A stretch of DNA of 64,000 bases from Serratia marcescens (lineage in GTDB: Bacteria > Pseudomonadota > Gammaproteobacteria > Enterobacterales > Enterobacteriaceae), in the NCBI RefSeq assembly GCF_006715005.1, contig NZ_VFMJ01000001.1, positions 2,480,001 through 2,544,000 on the forward strand, given 5' to 3'. Below the pieces are notes generated by a model. It was not told the origin of the DNA, ran no database searches, and was given only the letters and a program-made list of their open reading frames with translations. The position numbers were made by a program, and so were the translations under genes. Shown piece by piece: positions 10,637-20,227 of this stretch. Numbering within the stretch: position 1 is the stretch's first letter; every line of letters starts with the position of its first letter.

Positions 10637-13600
10637 ATGAAAAGAATGTTGATTAACGCAACTCAGCAGGAAGAGTTGCGTGTTGCCCTCGTAGATGGAC
10701 AGCGGCTGTATGATTTGGATATCGAAAGTCCGGGTCATGAGCAGAAAAAAGCGAATATTTACAAAGGCAAAATCACCCGCATTGAGCCAAGTCTTGAAGC
10801 AGCGTTCGTGGACTACGGCGCAGAACGACATGGTTTTCTCCCTCTTAAAGAAATCGCCCGCGAATACTTCCCTAGCAATTACTCTTCCCATGGCCGCCCG
10901 AACATCAAAGATGTGCTGCGCGAAGGCCAGGAAGTCATCGTTCAGGTAGACAAAGAAGAACGTGGCAACAAAGGCGCTGCCTTGACCACCTTCATCAGCC
11001 TGGCGGGCAGCTATCTGGTGCTGATGCCGAACAACCCACGCGCCGGCGGTATTTCTCGCCGCATCGAGGGTGACGATCGCACCGAGCTGAAAGAAGCGCT
11101 CTCTTCGCTGCAACTGCCGGACGGCATGGGCCTGATCGTTCGCACCGCGGGCGTAGGCAAATCCGCCGATGCGCTGCAGTGGGATCTCTCCTTCCGTCTG
11201 AAGCACTGGGAAGCGATTAAAAAAGCCGCCGAAGGCCGCCCTGCACCATTCCTGATCCACCAGGAAAGCAACGTTATCGTGCGCGCCTTCCGCGATTACC
11301 TGCGCCCGGACATCGGCGAAATCCTGATCGACAACCCGAAAATTCTCGATCTGGCCAAAGAGCACATCGCTGCGCTGGGCCGCCCGGATTTCAGCAGCAA
11401 AATCAAACTGTACAGCGGTGAAATTCCTCTGTTCAGCCACTACCAGATCGAATCGCAGATCGAATCCGCCTTCCAGCGCGAAGTGCGCCTGCCGTCCGGC
11501 GGCTCGATCGTCATCGACAGCACCGAAGCGCTGACCGCCATCGACATCAACTCCGCACGCGCAACCCGTGGTGGCGACATCGAAGAGACGGCGTTCAACA
11601 CCAACCTGGAAGCGGCGGACGAGATCGCTCGCCAGCTGCGCCTGCGCGACCTCGGCGGCCTGATCGTCATCGACTTCATCGACATGACGCCGGTACGCCA
11701 CCAGCGCGAAGTGGAAAACCGTCTGCGCGACGCCGTGCGCCAAGACCGCGCGCGTATCCAGATCGGCCGCATCTCCCGCTTCGGCCTGCTGGAAATGTCG
11801 CGTCAGCGCCTCAGCCCGTCGCTGGGCGAGTCCAGCCACCACGTTTGCCCGCGCTGTAACGGCACCGGCACCATCCGCGACAACGAATCGCTGGCGCTTT
11901 CCATCCTGCGCCTGATCGAAGAAGAAGCGCTGAAGGAAAACACCAAAGAAGTTCACGCAATCGTGCCGGTTCAGGTCGCTTCGTACCTGCTGAACGAAAA
12001 GCGCGAATCCGTCAGCGCGATCGAAAAACGTCAGGGCGGCGTGAAAGCCGTCATCGTGCCGAACGATGAAATGCAAACCCCTCACTACTCGGTGCTGCGC
12101 GTACGCAAGGGCGAGGAAACCTCTACCCTGAGCTACTTGCTGCCGAAACTGCACGAAGAAGACATGGAGCGCCCGCTGGAAGATGCGCCGATGGAACGCA
12201 AGCGTCCGGAGCAACCGGCCCTGGCTTCCTTCTCCCTGTCCGCCGATGCGCCGCCGCCGGCTGAAGAAGCTGTCGCCGTGGCCAAGCCTGCTGCTGCCGC
12301 CGCCAAGGTTCAAGCAGCAGCGCCGGTCGCCGCCAAGCCGGGCTTCCTGGGCCGCCTGTTCGGGGGTCTGAAGAGCCTGTTCGCCGGTGAAGAACAACCT
12401 GCCGTCGAAGAAGCCAAACCGGCCGAAACGCCGAAAGCGGAAGGTAACGGTGAAAACCGTCGTCAGGATCGTCGCGGTCAGCGCCGTCAAGGCACCGGCC
12501 GTAAAGAGCGCGGTGAGCGAGGCGATCGTCCGGAACGCGGCGAGCGTAAAGAGCGCGGTGAAGGCCGTGACAATCGCGAGCGCGACAACCGGGAACCACG
12601 TGAGAACCGCGAAGGCCGTGAATCGCGTGAATCCCGCGATGAGCAGCGCCGTAACCGCCGTAACCAGCAGCAGAACGCGCCGGTCGCGGAAGAAACCGCC
12701 TCGGAAGAAAGCGCTAAAGCGCCACGCGAAGATCAGCAGCAGCGTCGTGAGCAGCGTGCTGAACGCCAGCGTCGTCGTCAGGAAGAGAAACGTCAGGCTC
12801 AGCAGGAAGTGAAAGCGCTGGAAAGCGTTGAAGCGGTCGAGAGCACCGACGAAGAGCAGGAAGAACGCCAGCAGCAGAACATGCAGCGCCGCCAGCGCCG
12901 CCCTCTGTCGCAGAAAGTGCGTATCCTGTCTGCGGAAGAAGAACTGCAGCGTGCAGCGGAAGAGCTGTTGGCGCCGAAAGCGCCGGTAGCGAAAGCCGAA
13001 GACGCGCAGCCGACTACCGACGACAGCGTCAAGCTGCTGCCGGAAACCGTTGCCGCTCAGCCGGAAGACGATGCCCAGGGCGAAAACCGCGGCAATGGCG
13101 AAGGCATGCCGCGTCGCTCCCGTCGTTCACCGCGTCACCTGCGCGTCAGCGGCCAGCGCCGCCGTCGTTACCGTGATGAGCGTTACCCGCTGCAATCCCC
13201 AATGCCGCTGGCGGGCGCGTTCGCTTCGCCGGAAATGGCGTCAGGTAAAGTCTGGGTGAGCTACCCGGTTGCTCAGGTTGAAGAAGCCGAAGTGCAAACC
13301 GAAGCCGTAGAACAGGCACCGGTTGTCGCCGCAGCGGTTGAACAGCACAGCGTTGCCGTGGAAGATACTCAGACCACGGCCAACGTCAACGAGCCGGCAC
13401 CAGAAGCCACCGTTGAAACTGCAGCCGTCACCGTAACGGAAGAAGCTGTAGCCGTAGCGCCTGTCGTTGCTATCCCGGCAGAGGAAACCCCGGCACCTGC
13501 CGCAGTTGAAGAGCCGAAAGCGGAAGAGACTGCCCCGGCAGTGGAAGCCGAGCCGGTGGCTGAAACCGTAGCTGCAGAGCCAGTGGTTGAACCTGCACCA

Positions 13601-13981
13601 GCGGAAGACGAACCGGTGGTCGAAACTGCACCGGTAGAAGCCACGCCAGCGGAAGAAACGCCAGTGGTAGAAGCCGCACCTGCGGCAGCCGCCGTAGAAG
13701 CCGCTCCGGTCGAAAAAGCCCCAGCGCCAATCGCCGAACCTGCGCCTGTGGTAGCTCAGCAGCCGGCACCGGTGAAAGCCGTGCAGGACGTGCTGTACAA
13801 ACACATCGCCACTGCGCCGATGACCAAAGCGCCTGCGCCGGCCTACCAGCCGGAAGAGCGCAAACACAGCGACTGGCAACGCCCTTCCTTCAATTTTGAA
13901 GGCAAAGGCTCAGCCGGCGGCCATTCGGCGGTAAGCCAGGCCACCGCGCCGGCCACCAAGCCGCAGCCGGTTAACGAATAA
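10637..13981 (+). CDS. rne: Ribonuclease E
   Basis: Essential endoribonuclease and scaffold of the RNA degradosome on the inner membrane. 1114 residues. The catalytic half is standard: S1 domain about residues 39-119, catalytic Asp303 (TAIDINSAR) and Asp346 (VIDFIDM), and the zinc link Cys404/Cys407 in CPRCNGTG. The C-terminal half is disordered: a membrane-targeting amphipathic helix at about 573-592 ([14 protein letters not shown]), a long Arg/Glu region, a second basic stretch around 830-850, then a long Ala/Val/Pro/Glu-rich tract. The extreme C-terminus has the conserved polynucleotide phosphorylase-binding end (HSDWQRPSF). Confidence 0.97.
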   Translation: MKRMLINATQQEELRVALVDGQRLYDLDIESPGHEQKKANIYKGKITRIEPSLEAAFVDYGAERHGFLPLKEIAREYFPSNYSSHGRPNIKDVLREGQEVIVQVDKEERGNKGAALTTFISLAGSYLVLMPNNPRAGGISRRIEGDDRTELKEALSSLQLPDGMGLIVRTAGVGKSADALQWDLSFRLKHWEAIKKAAEGRPAPFLIHQESNVIVRAFRDYLRPDIGEILIDNPKILDLAKEHIAALGRPDFSSKIKLYSGEIPLFSHYQIESQIESAFQREVRLPSGGSIVIDSTEALTAIDINSARATRGGDIEETAFNTNLEAADEIARQLRLRDLGGLIVIDFIDMTPVRHQREVENRLRDAVRQDRARIQIGRISRFGLLEMSRQRLSPSLGESSHHVCPRCNGTGTIRDNESLALSILRLIEEEALKENTKEVHAIVPVQVASYLLNEKRESVSAIEKRQGGVKAVIVPNDEMQTPHYSVLRVRKGEETSTLSYLLPKLHEEDMERPLEDAPMERKRPEQPALASFSLSADAPPPAEEAVAVAKPAAAAAKVQAAAPVAAKPGFLGRLFGGLKSLFAGEEQPAVEEAKPAETPKAEGNGENRRQDRRGQRRQGTGRKERGERGDRPERGERKERGEGRDNRERDNREPRENREGRESRESRDEQRRNRRNQQQNAPVAEETASEESAKAPREDQQQRREQRAERQRRRQEEKRQAQQEVKALESVEAVESTDEEQEERQQQNMQRRQRRPLSQKVRILSAEEELQRAAEELLAPKAPVAKAEDAQPTTDDSVKLLPETVAAQPEDDAQGENRGNGEGMPRRSRRSPRHLRVSGQRRRRYRDERYPLQSPMPLAGAFASPEMASGKVWVSYPVAQVEEAEVQTEAVEQAPVVAAAVEQHSVAVEDTQTTANVNEPAPEATVETAAVTVTEEAVAVAPVVAIPAEETPAPAAVEEPKAEETAPAVEAEPVAETVAAEPVVEPAPAEDEPVVETAPVEATPAEETPVVEAAPAAAAVEAAPVEKAPAPIAEPAPVVAQQPAPVKAVQDVLYKHIATAPMTKAPAPAYQPEERKHSDWQRPSFNFEGKGSAGGHSAVSQATAPATKPQPVNE

Positions 13982-13996
13982 GTTAATCTGTAACCC

Positions 13997-14026
13997 TAAA
14001 AAAACCCGCCATCGGCGGGTTTTTTC
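13997..14026 (+). terminator. Terminator after rne
   Basis: Stem ACCCGCC/GGCGGGT (14004-14010 with 14014-14020, loop ATC) followed by six T. It lies 16 bp after the rne stop and can also act on the converging gene at 14042. Confidence 0.9.
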
Positions 14027-14041
14027 TTGCCTGTAAAATGC

Positions 14042-14329
14042 TCAGGCGATCTTCTTCAGCTTTTTGATGTCCAGAACATCCAACTTGCCGTCAAGCCGGC
14101 TGACGAACTGCTGAAAATGCGCCGTCTCATTGTGCTTGTCCAGCGCCTCGCTGCTGGCCCAACGCTCAAAGAACACAAAAACGCCCGTTTTTTCCAGATC
14201 GCGATGCAAATCATATTGCAGGTTGCCCAGCTCCTGGCGGCTCGGCTCGATAATGTCGTGCACCGCTTCACTGACTGCGGCCTCAAATCCCGCTTTCGCT
14301 TGCAGGGTGGCGATAACGCGTACTTCCAT
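14042..14329 (-). CDS. Antibiotic-biosynthesis-monooxygenase (ABM) domain protein
   Basis: Small dimeric ferredoxin-fold protein of the ABM/YgiN-like family, whose members act as quinol monooxygenases or heme-degrading enzymes. 95 residues, starting MEVRVIATLQAKAG at the ATG at 14329, with a good AGGGAG ribosome site. The family core is readable as PSRQELGNLQYDLHRD and FFERWASSEALDKHNET, where the His-Glu segment lines the active pocket. The substrate is unknown. It diverges from pyrC. The same frame stays open far upstream through pyrC but that part is shadow. Confidence 0.85.
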   Translation of the reverse strand: MEVRVIATLQAKAGFEAAVSEAVHDIIEPSRQELGNLQYDLHRDLEKTGVFVFFERWASSEALDKHNETAHFQQFVSRLDGKLDVLDIKKLKKIA

Positions 14330-14542
14330 TGCTTTCTCCCTTTCCACTTGATGAAGGTCGACGGTATTGGCGTCGGCATCGTTGAAATCTCTGCCACTAT
14401 GCGCCCGCCGCCCTATTGATTTCAACTTGTCGCCAACAAACAGATGCATCTCAGGCACTTTCCGCTTATCCTTACACCCCGGCGTGAATAAACCCATTAT
14501 TCGCTTTTCATTAGACGTATTTGACCGCCGGAGCCTAGCTAG

Positions 14543-15589
14543 ATGACCGCACAACCTCAAGTTCTGAAAATCCGCCGCCCAGACGACTGGCATATCCACC
14601 TGCGTGACGACGAGATGCTGAAAACGGTGGTGCCCTATACCAGCCAGGTATTTGGCCGGGCGATCGTGATGCCGAACCTGGTTCCCCCCGTAACGACCGT
14701 GGCCGCCGCGCGCGCCTACCGCGATCGCATTCTGGCGGCGGTCCCGCAGGGCCACAACTTCACTCCGCTGATGACCTGTTACCTGACCAACTCTCTGGCG
14801 GCCAGCGAACTGGTCAGCGGTTTCGAGCAAGGGGTGTTTACCGCCGCCAAGCTGTATCCTGCCAACGCCACGACCAACTCCAGCCACGGCGTCAGCGACG
14901 TGACCGGCATTTATCCGCTGTTCGAGCAGATGCAAAAAATCGGCATGCCGCTGCTGATCCACGGCGAAGTGACCGATCCTGCCGTCGATATTTTCGACCG
15001 CGAGGCGCGCTTTATCGAGCAGGTCATGGAACCTATCCGCCGCCAGTTCCCAGAGCTGAAGATCGTCTTCGAGCACATCACCACCAAAGAAGCGGCGCAA
15101 TATGTGCAGGCAGGCAATCGTTTCCTCGGCGCCACCATCACGCCACAGCACCTGATGTTCAACCGCAACCACATGCTGGTCGGCGGCATTCGCCCACACT
15201 TGTTCTGCCTGCCGATCCTCAAGCGCAATGTCCACCAGGAAGCGCTGCGTCAGGCGGTCGCCAGCGGTTCGGATCGTTTCTTCCTCGGCACCGACTCCGC
15301 GCCGCATCTCAAGCACCGCAAAGAATCCAGCTGTGGCTGCGCCGGCTGCTTCAACGCGCCGAATGCCATCCCGGCTTACGCTGCCGTGTTCGAACAACTC
15401 GGCGCGTTGGAGCACTTTGAAGCCTTCTGCTCGCTCAACGGCCCACGCTTCTATGGCCTGCCGCTCAACGAAGACTTCATCGAGCTGCAGCGCGTGCCGA
15501 CCACCCAACCGGAAGAGATCGCCCTGGGCAATGAATCCGTGATCCCCTTCCTGGCCGGTGAAACCCTGAACTGGTCGCTGAAAGACTGA
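14543..15589 (+). CDS. pyrC: Dihydroorotase
   Basis: Zinc metalloenzyme that interconverts carbamoyl-aspartate and dihydroorotate in pyrimidine synthesis. 348 residues, class II. Metal ligands are visible as His17 and His19 in WHIHL, the carboxylated Lys103 in [10 protein letters not shown], further histidines in LLIHGEV and VFEHIT, and Asp in LGTDSAPH. The 213-bp upstream gap is shared with the divergent ABM gene. In E. coli pyrC is set by start-site choice and a leader hairpin plus PurR; I could not identify those elements with confidence here. Confidence 0.96.
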   Translation: MTAQPQVLKIRRPDDWHIHLRDDEMLKTVVPYTSQVFGRAIVMPNLVPPVTTVAAARAYRDRILAAVPQGHNFTPLMTCYLTNSLAASELVSGFEQGVFTAAKLYPANATTNSSHGVSDVTGIYPLFEQMQKIGMPLLIHGEVTDPAVDIFDREARFIEQVMEPIRRQFPELKIVFEHITTKEAAQYVQAGNRFLGATITPQHLMFNRNHMLVGGIRPHLFCLPILKRNVHQEALRQAVASGSDRFFLGTDSAPHLKHRKESSCGCAGCFNAPNAIPAYAAVFEQLGALEHFEAFCSLNGPRFYGLPLNEDFIELQRVPTTQPEEIALGNESVIPFLAGETLNWSLKD

Positions 15590-15627
15590 TATTTTTGCTT
15601 CGCCCTCTTGCCCCCGCGCTCGGTTAA

Positions 15628-15643
15628 CTGTATAAATAAACAG
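15628..15643 (+). promoter_or_regulatory. LexA box of dinI
   Basis: CTGTATAAATAAACAG fits the LexA consensus CTG-N10-CAG with an AT-rich centre and lies 22 bp before the dinI start, where it would cover the promoter. Confidence 0.9.
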
Positions 15644-15664
15644 TAAATCGCTTCGGGGGCAATT

Positions 15665-15904
15665 ATGCGTGTTGAAGTCACTATAGATAAAACCCGGCCA
15701 CTGCCGTCGGGCGCCATTGAGGCGCTGACCGGTGAACTGGGCAAACGGGTCAATCGCCAGTTTCCAGACGCCGTCGTGCACGTACGTTATGCCGGCGCCA
15801 ACGGGCTCTCCGTGCTGGGGGGCGCCAAAACCGACCGGGACCTGATCGAGGAAATCCTTCAGGAAACCTGGGAAAGCGCGGACGAATGGTTCAGCGCAGA
15901 ATAA
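15665..15904 (+). CDS. dinI: DNA damage-inducible protein I
   Basis: SOS protein that binds RecA filaments and tunes RecA coprotease activity on UmuD. 79 residues, starting MRVEVTIDKTRPLPSGAI and ending in the acidic ILQETWESADEWFSAE helix characteristic of DinI. The LexA box just upstream supports SOS control. It follows pyrC directly, as in E. coli. Confidence 0.95.
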   Translation: MRVEVTIDKTRPLPSGAIEALTGELGKRVNRQFPDAVVHVRYAGANGLSVLGGAKTDRDLIEEILQETWESADEWFSAE

Positions 15905-16034
15905 CACTGCAATGCTGTTTTTGCCGGGGGTCGCTCTCCGGCTTTTTTGTTTCTGGCGCCCTGTCCATTCATCGCTTACCCTTACTCTGGAACAAAATCC
16001 GCCTCAGCGCTGTATTTAACGCAAAGGAGTAAGC

Positions 16035-16316
16035 ATGGCCCCGGACAAGGTGAAATCCGAAGACGCGATGACGTTTGGCGAACTGCTGGCACTGATTGCC
16101 GATCAGAAAAGGCGCTTGAACGTATTGGAGGTGGCTTTCTCTTATCTGGCCTTCAGCCTGGATGACAAAGCCAACCAACGGCTGATCCACAGCCTGAAGC
16201 TGGAATCACACAGCCAGAACCGCGACGCCGAAACGCAGAAACATTTCGCCCATTTGGCCGAAGAGTTGGAAAAATGCCTGCACGGCTCGCCCCCTCCCAG
16301 CAGCGGCGCGGAATAA
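16035..16316 (+). CDS. Uncharacterised small helical protein
   Basis: 93 residues with an AGGAG ribosome site 7 bp before the ATG. The sequence is mostly amphipathic helix (MTFGELLALIADQKRRLNVL, then HFAHLAEELEKCL) with no membrane segment and a Pro/Ser-rich tail. I do not recognise a family. It sits between dinI and bssS, where K-12 has no gene that I know of. Good codon use and a clear ribosome site make it a credible gene. Confidence 0.7.
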   Translation: MAPDKVKSEDAMTFGELLALIADQKRRLNVLEVAFSYLAFSLDDKANQRLIHSLKLESHSQNRDAETQKHFAHLAEELEKCLHGSPPPSSGAE

Positions 16317-16437
16317 CGCCACTGCGCCTCACTCATCATCCTCATGCCCACACACAAATTTGTAGAATAATTGTTCAAATAAATATTTATTTTGCAAATT
16401 TAGGTGACAACCCCCTCCACCGATGGAGGCGGATGCG

Positions 16438-16467
16438 TATACTGTAATTGCTCATCATGATGATGAG
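16438..16467 (+). promoter_or_regulatory. Candidate -10 and inverted repeat before bssS
   Basis: TATACT at 16438-16443 is a good -10 for bssS, although no convincing -35 sits at the right distance. It is followed at 16451-16467 by an 8-bp inverted repeat CTCATCAT-G-ATGATGAG, which lies at or just after the expected transcription start. It could be an operator or a 5' hairpin; the binding protein is unknown. Confidence 0.4.
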
Positions 16468-16522
16468 CCGCATTGATCCTCGTTAGTCACTCACGGTAGT
16501 TACTACTCAATAAGGGGTCTTT

Positions 16523-16777
16523 ATGGACAGAAATGATGAAGTAATTCAGACGCACCCGCTTGTCGGTTGGGATATCAGTACTGTCGACGTTTACGACGCC
16601 ATGATGATACGCCTTCATTACCTGTCTTCACTAGACCAAACGCCAGAAGAAGCCCAAGTAGACCGAACGCTTTGGCTGACCACCGATGTCGCCCGTCAAT
16701 TAATCAATATCTTAGAGGCCGGCATCGCCAAAATTGAAGCTACGGATTACCAGGATCTTGATCGCAGAAAACATTGA
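16523..16777 (+). CDS. bssS: Biofilm regulator BssS
   Basis: Small cytoplasmic protein that affects biofilm formation and indole/AI-2 signalling in E. coli through an unclear mechanism. 84 residues, same length as E. coli BssS, with the diagnostic EVIQTHPLVGWDISTVD and TLWLTTDVARQ segments. It is a single gene with its own promoter and terminator. Confidence 0.95.
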   Translation: MDRNDEVIQTHPLVGWDISTVDVYDAMMIRLHYLSSLDQTPEEAQVDRTLWLTTDVARQLINILEAGIAKIEATDYQDLDRRKH

Positions 16778-16797
16778 TTCATCGTTCCCTACCCCCT

Positions 16798-16829
16798 AAG
16801 GCGCCGCGACCGTTCCCGGCGCCTTTTTC
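16798..16829 (+). terminator. Terminator after bssS
   Basis: Stem AAGGCGCC/GGCGCCTT (16798-16805 with 16818-16825) followed by T-rich sequence. Confidence 0.88.
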
Positions 16830-16917
16830 TTTGCCTTTCGCCGTTCAATCAGTGCATTGCACTCGCCAACCTTTTATCATGGAGCGATAAGAAATCGTTA
16901 TCAGAGAGGGTGGGCAC

Positions 16918-18033
16918 GTGGAATATGATTTGATTGTGGTGGGCAGCGGTTCCGTCGGCGCAGCGGCAGGGTATTACGCTACCCGGGCCGGCTTGAAAGT
17001 GCTGATGATCGACAGCGCCATTCCCCCGCACCGCAACGGCAGCCATCACGGCGATACCCGCATCATCCGTCACGCTTACGGCGAAGGTGAAAAGTACGTG
17101 CCGCTGGTGCTGCGCGCCCAGGCGTTGTGGAATGCGCTGATTCAACAATCCGGCGAAGAACTGTTCCAGTCGTGCGGCGTCCTCAATTTGGGGCCACAGC
17201 ACTCCGACTTCATTCGCAATGCTCAGCAGAGCGCGCAAAAATTCCGCCTGAACGCGCAAACCCTCAGTGCCGAACAGATCGCTCAACGCTGGCCGGAATT
17301 CCGGGCCCCGGAAGGTTATGTCGGCGTGTTCGAGCCCGACGCCGGCTTCCTGCGTGCCGAGCTGGCGATAGCCACTCTGATCAAGCTGGCGAAAGAGGCC
17401 GGCTGCAGCCAGTTGTTCAACTGCCCGGTCAGCGCGGTGAACCCCATCGAGGGCGGCGTTGAAGTCGTCACCGGCGAAGGGCGTTTCACGGCGCGAAAAG
17501 CGGTGGTCACCGCCGGCACCTGGGTGAAAGCGCTGTTGCCGCAGTTGCCGGTTGCACCATTGCGCAAAGTCTTCTCCTGGCATCAGGCAGACGGCCGCTA
17601 TAGCGTGAACAATCGCTTCCCGGCCTTTACCGTCGAGGCGCAAGACGGCACGCACTATTACGGCTTCCCGGCGGATAACGACGGCCTGAAAGTGGGCAAA
17701 CACGACGGCGGCCAGCCGATGGACGCCCCCGAGCAGCGTAAACCCTTCGGCAGCTACGCCAGCGACGGCACCGAAGTTTTCACCTTCCTGCGGCAGTTTT
17801 TGCCGGGTGTAGGCGTATGTTTACACGGCGAAGCTTGCAGTTATGACATGAGCCCCGACGAAGACTTTATTATCGATACCCTGCCGGGGTGCGATCGCCT
17901 GATGGTCATCAGCGGATTGAGCGGCCACGGCTTCAAGTTCGCCAGCGCGTTGGGTGAGATTGCCGCGCTGTTCGCGCAGGACAAAGCGCCGCCGGTCGAC
18001 GTCGCCAGCTTTGGTCTGAAACGATTTAGCTAA
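16918..18033 (+). CDS. solA: N-methyl-L-tryptophan oxidase
   Basis: Flavoprotein of the monomeric sarcosine oxidase family that demethylates N-methyl-L-tryptophan, releasing formaldehyde and hydrogen peroxide. 371 residues, beginning at a GTG (16918). The FAD-binding [10 protein letters not shown] is at residues 8-17, the [16 protein letters not shown] segment is conserved, and the cysteine that carries the covalent flavin is in [13 protein letters not shown]. It lies downstream of bssS as in E. coli. Confidence 0.94.
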   Translation: MEYDLIVVGSGSVGAAAGYYATRAGLKVLMIDSAIPPHRNGSHHGDTRIIRHAYGEGEKYVPLVLRAQALWNALIQQSGEELFQSCGVLNLGPQHSDFIRNAQQSAQKFRLNAQTLSAEQIAQRWPEFRAPEGYVGVFEPDAGFLRAELAIATLIKLAKEAGCSQLFNCPVSAVNPIEGGVEVVTGEGRFTARKAVVTAGTWVKALLPQLPVAPLRKVFSWHQADGRYSVNNRFPAFTVEAQDGTHYYGFPADNDGLKVGKHDGGQPMDAPEQRKPFGSYASDGTEVFTFLRQFLPGVGVCLHGEACSYDMSPDEDFIIDTLPGCDRLMVISGLSGHGFKFASALGEIAALFAQDKAPPVDVASFGLKRFS

Positions 18034-18040
18034 GCGAAGG

Positions 18041-18082
18041 ATTTCGCTGTCCAGGTTGCCGTCGAGCCCTGGACAGCGAAAT
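18041..18082. repeat. 15-bp perfect inverted repeat after solA
   Basis: ATTTCGCTGTCCAGG at 18041-18055 is repeated inverted at 18068-18082 with a 12-nt loop. It begins 8 bp past the solA stop. There is no T-run, so it is not a standard terminator; it may protect the mRNA 3' end or stop transcription with other factors. Confidence 0.6.
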
Positions 18083-18249
18083 TTGGCGGTTACAATTTAT
18101 TAACCTGCTAACTCTTTTAAATACCAAGTAAAATTTCTGATAACGGAAATTTCTTGTATTCAGCATTTGAATTTCCGAATTGAACACTTGCAGTGTAAGT
18201 CCTATTTTACAGAAGATATGCTCCATCGGCTTTCAACAAGGACGTCACC

Positions 18250-18876
18250 ATGAAACTACTTGTCGTGGACGAATGCTGCTTCACCCGGGTCGGTATAGCC
18301 AGCTACTTTGCTGATAGTGGGATTACGACGATCAAGTGCTGCCACAGCATTGAGCACGCTACGCCGCTGTTGGCCAGCTTTCAGCCGAGCCATATTCTGG
18401 TGAACCTCAGCAACCAGTGCCGCTATAACGAAGCAGACGCGCAGCTGCTGGCATTTATGGAAGCCAGCCAGTCTGCCTCGCTGTTTATCTATCTCGATAC
18501 ACCTTACCCTTACAGCGAAACGCCGATGCGCATCGCCGATAACGCCTTTTTGTTCAATAAAAGCATTCTGCCGCTCACCTTGCGCACGCTGCGCGAAAAT
18601 CCGCTGGCGCTGGCCGATGACGGTGAAGAGCGTTCCCTGTTCAGCCCGCAGGAACTGACGGTGATGAAATATTGGATGGCGGAAATGCCCAACTACCGCA
18701 TCGCGAAAAAGCTGCAGATCAGCTCGCATACGGTGTATGTGCACAAGCGTCACATCACGGAGAAGATCAACGCGCGTAACCGGCTGGAGTTCTACTCGCT
18801 GTATAACGTGCTGCGTTATTTCTACCCGCCAAGCGCGCCAACGAATTCGACGCCGCTGGCGCTGCTGGCGGTGTAA
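18250..18876 (+). CDS. LuxR/FixJ-type regulator with a degenerate receiver
   Basis: DNA-binding regulator of 208 residues. Residues 1-120 look like a receiver domain (MKLLVVDECC, with Asp7-Glu8 and Lys104 in LFNKS), but the expected phospho-aspartate position is Asn52 (HILVNLSNQ), so it should not accept phosphate. Residues about 137-197 are a LuxR helix-turn-helix (LFSPQELTVMKYWM, YRIAKKLQISSHTVYVHKRH). This layout recalls RcsA-type auxiliary regulators. The target is unknown. The 165 bp upstream are AT-rich, unlike solA. Confidence 0.8.
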   Translation: MKLLVVDECCFTRVGIASYFADSGITTIKCCHSIEHATPLLASFQPSHILVNLSNQCRYNEADAQLLAFMEASQSASLFIYLDTPYPYSETPMRIADNAFLFNKSILPLTLRTLRENPLALADDGEERSLFSPQELTVMKYWMAEMPNYRIAKKLQISSHTVYVHKRHITEKINARNRLEFYSLYNVLRYFYPPSAPTNSTPLALLAV

Positions 18877-18880
18877 CATC

Positions 18881-18907
18881 AAGCCTGCGATAACGCAGGC
18901 TTTTTTA
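18881..18907 (+). terminator. Terminator after the LuxR-type regulator
   Basis: Stem AAGCCTGCG/CGCAGGCTT at 18881-18902 followed by a T-run. Confidence 0.88.
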
Positions 18908-18964
18908 TCGCCGCTCTTCCAGCGCTCACGCGCGCCCCGCTATAAAAGGTGCCGAGAAAAGGAC

Positions 18965-18970
18965 TATAAT
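18965..18970 (+). promoter_or_regulatory. -10 element for yceO
   Basis: A perfect TATAAT lies 28 bp before the yceO start. No good -35 hexamer is visible at 17 bp, so activation or an extended element may be needed. Confidence 0.4.
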
Positions 18971-18998
18971 CAAAGGTCTCTTTCTTCAGGCGGCTGAA

Positions 18999-19115
18999 AT
19001 GTTAAACCGAATACTGGCGGCTATCGTCAACAACGTGCGTGAGCACCTGGTGCTGTATCTTTGTCTGTGGCTGGTGCTGCTGGCGCTGGATGTCTATTTT
19101 TTCTTCGTGATGTAA
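18999..19115 (+). CDS. yceO: Small membrane protein YceO (DUF2770)
   Basis: 38 residues, MLNRILAAIVNNVREHLVLY followed by one membrane helix and a Phe-rich end. It matches E. coli YceO in size, in the NN(I/V)REHL motif and in position beside solA. Function is unknown; it should insert in the inner membrane. It ends 3 bp before the next gene and may be co-transcribed with it. Confidence 0.8.
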   Translation: MLNRILAAIVNNVREHLVLYLCLWLVLLALDVYFFFVM

Positions 19116-19118
19116 CCC

Positions 19119-20138
19119 ATGCCGTCGTCATTTCCCCGATTGAGCTTCAGCCGCTTCGGCGATCCCGCCCAGGTGCTGACGCTGCAGCAGACGAGCCGGC
19201 CGCCGCTGCGCCCCGGCCGGCGGCTACTGCAGATGCGCTATGCCCCGATCAACCCTTCCGACCTGATCCCGATTCACGGCCAATACGCGCACCGCATCGC
19301 CCTGCCGCAGGTGCCGGGCTATGAAGGCGTAGGCGTCATCGTCGATCTGCAAAGCGGACGCTCGACCGGCCGACGCGCGCTGGCGGTAGCGGATGACGGC
19401 AGCTGGCAAACCTTCGTCACGCTGCCTGAAGAACGGGTGGTCTGGGTACCGGACGACATCGACGATGCCAGCGCGGCGCAAATCTATATCAACCCGCTCA
19501 CCTGCTGGGTGCTGCTGACGCAATGGCTACCGCTCAACGCCGGCGACGTGCTGCTGCTCAACGGCGGTGGCTCCGCCGTTAGCCTGCTGCTGGCACAGAT
19601 GACGGCGCTGCGTGGTATTCGTCTGGCAGTGGTGGTGCGCAACGTCGCTCATCGCCCGGCGCTGCTGGCCGCCGGCGCCTGGCGCGTTATCGAAGCGCCT
19701 CAGCTGGCGCAAATGACCCACTTTGGCGCCCGCGCCGCTATCGACTGCATCGGCGGAGAAGACGGATTGCAGCTGGCACGAGCGGTCCGCACCGGCGGCG
19801 ATTTTGTGGCGCTGGGCCTGCTGAGCGGCTGCCAGGTAGACTGGCGGCGCGTGGTGGACGAATTGAAGCTGCGCGCTTCGCTGTTTCACCTACGTAAATG
19901 GAATGCGCAGGCGGCACCGGCGCAGTGGCAAACGGCGTTTTATCAGCTATTCCAGCTGCTGCGGCGCGGCCAGCTGGCGCTGCGCCCACCCGCCGCGATT
20001 TACCCTTTGCATCAGTACGCAGCGGCGCTGCAGCACGCCGCCCAGCCCGGCGTCAGCGGCAAAATATTCCTTACGCCGACGGCATCGGAGACGATTGCGG
20101 TGGAAGAGTCCTTATTCAACGGGGTCCCCAATAAATAA
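19119..20138 (+). CDS. Zinc-independent MDR oxidoreductase (enoyl/quinone reductase-like), 3' end altered
   Basis: Medium-chain dehydrogenase/reductase of 339 residues, like NADPH-dependent enoyl reductases and quinone oxidoreductases. The N-terminal GroES-like half contains YAPINPSDLIPIHG and PQVPGYEGVG; the Rossmann half contains LLNGGGSAVSLL. It lacks the zinc-ligand pattern of alcohol dehydrogenases. The last 20 residues after GKIFLTP differ from a second copy of this gene end at 21556-21633, which shows that the 1.5 kb insert at 20062-21567 replaced the original C-terminus. Substrate unknown. Confidence 0.82.
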   Translation: MPSSFPRLSFSRFGDPAQVLTLQQTSRPPLRPGRRLLQMRYAPINPSDLIPIHGQYAHRIALPQVPGYEGVGVIVDLQSGRSTGRRALAVADDGSWQTFVTLPEERVVWVPDDIDDASAAQIYINPLTCWVLLTQWLPLNAGDVLLLNGGGSAVSLLLAQMTALRGIRLAVVVRNVAHRPALLAAGAWRVIEAPQLAQMTHFGARAAIDCIGGEDGLQLARAVRTGGDFVALGLLSGCQVDWRRVVDELKLRASLFHLRKWNAQAAPAQWQTAFYQLFQLLRRGQLALRPPAAIYPLHQYAAALQHAAQPGVSGKIFLTPTASETIAVEESLFNGVPNK

Positions 20139-20227
20139 AATGCCATGGAGGAAAACGCGCCTTTTCCGTTAATGCAAACTTATTAGTGGTGAGATGCACT
20201 TTTGTTAGCACATCGCACATTCTGTAT

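Noticed and set aside
10586-12490. 634-residue open frame antisense to rne
   Set aside because: It is the mirror of the strongly conserved RNase E coding sequence; it has no ribosome site, is rich in His/Arg/Phe from shadow codons and has no family features.
14042-15907. 621-residue open frame covering the ABM gene and the antisense of pyrC and dinI
   Set aside because: Only the last 95 codons are real, with their own ribosome site at 14329; the rest lies opposite pyrC and dinI.
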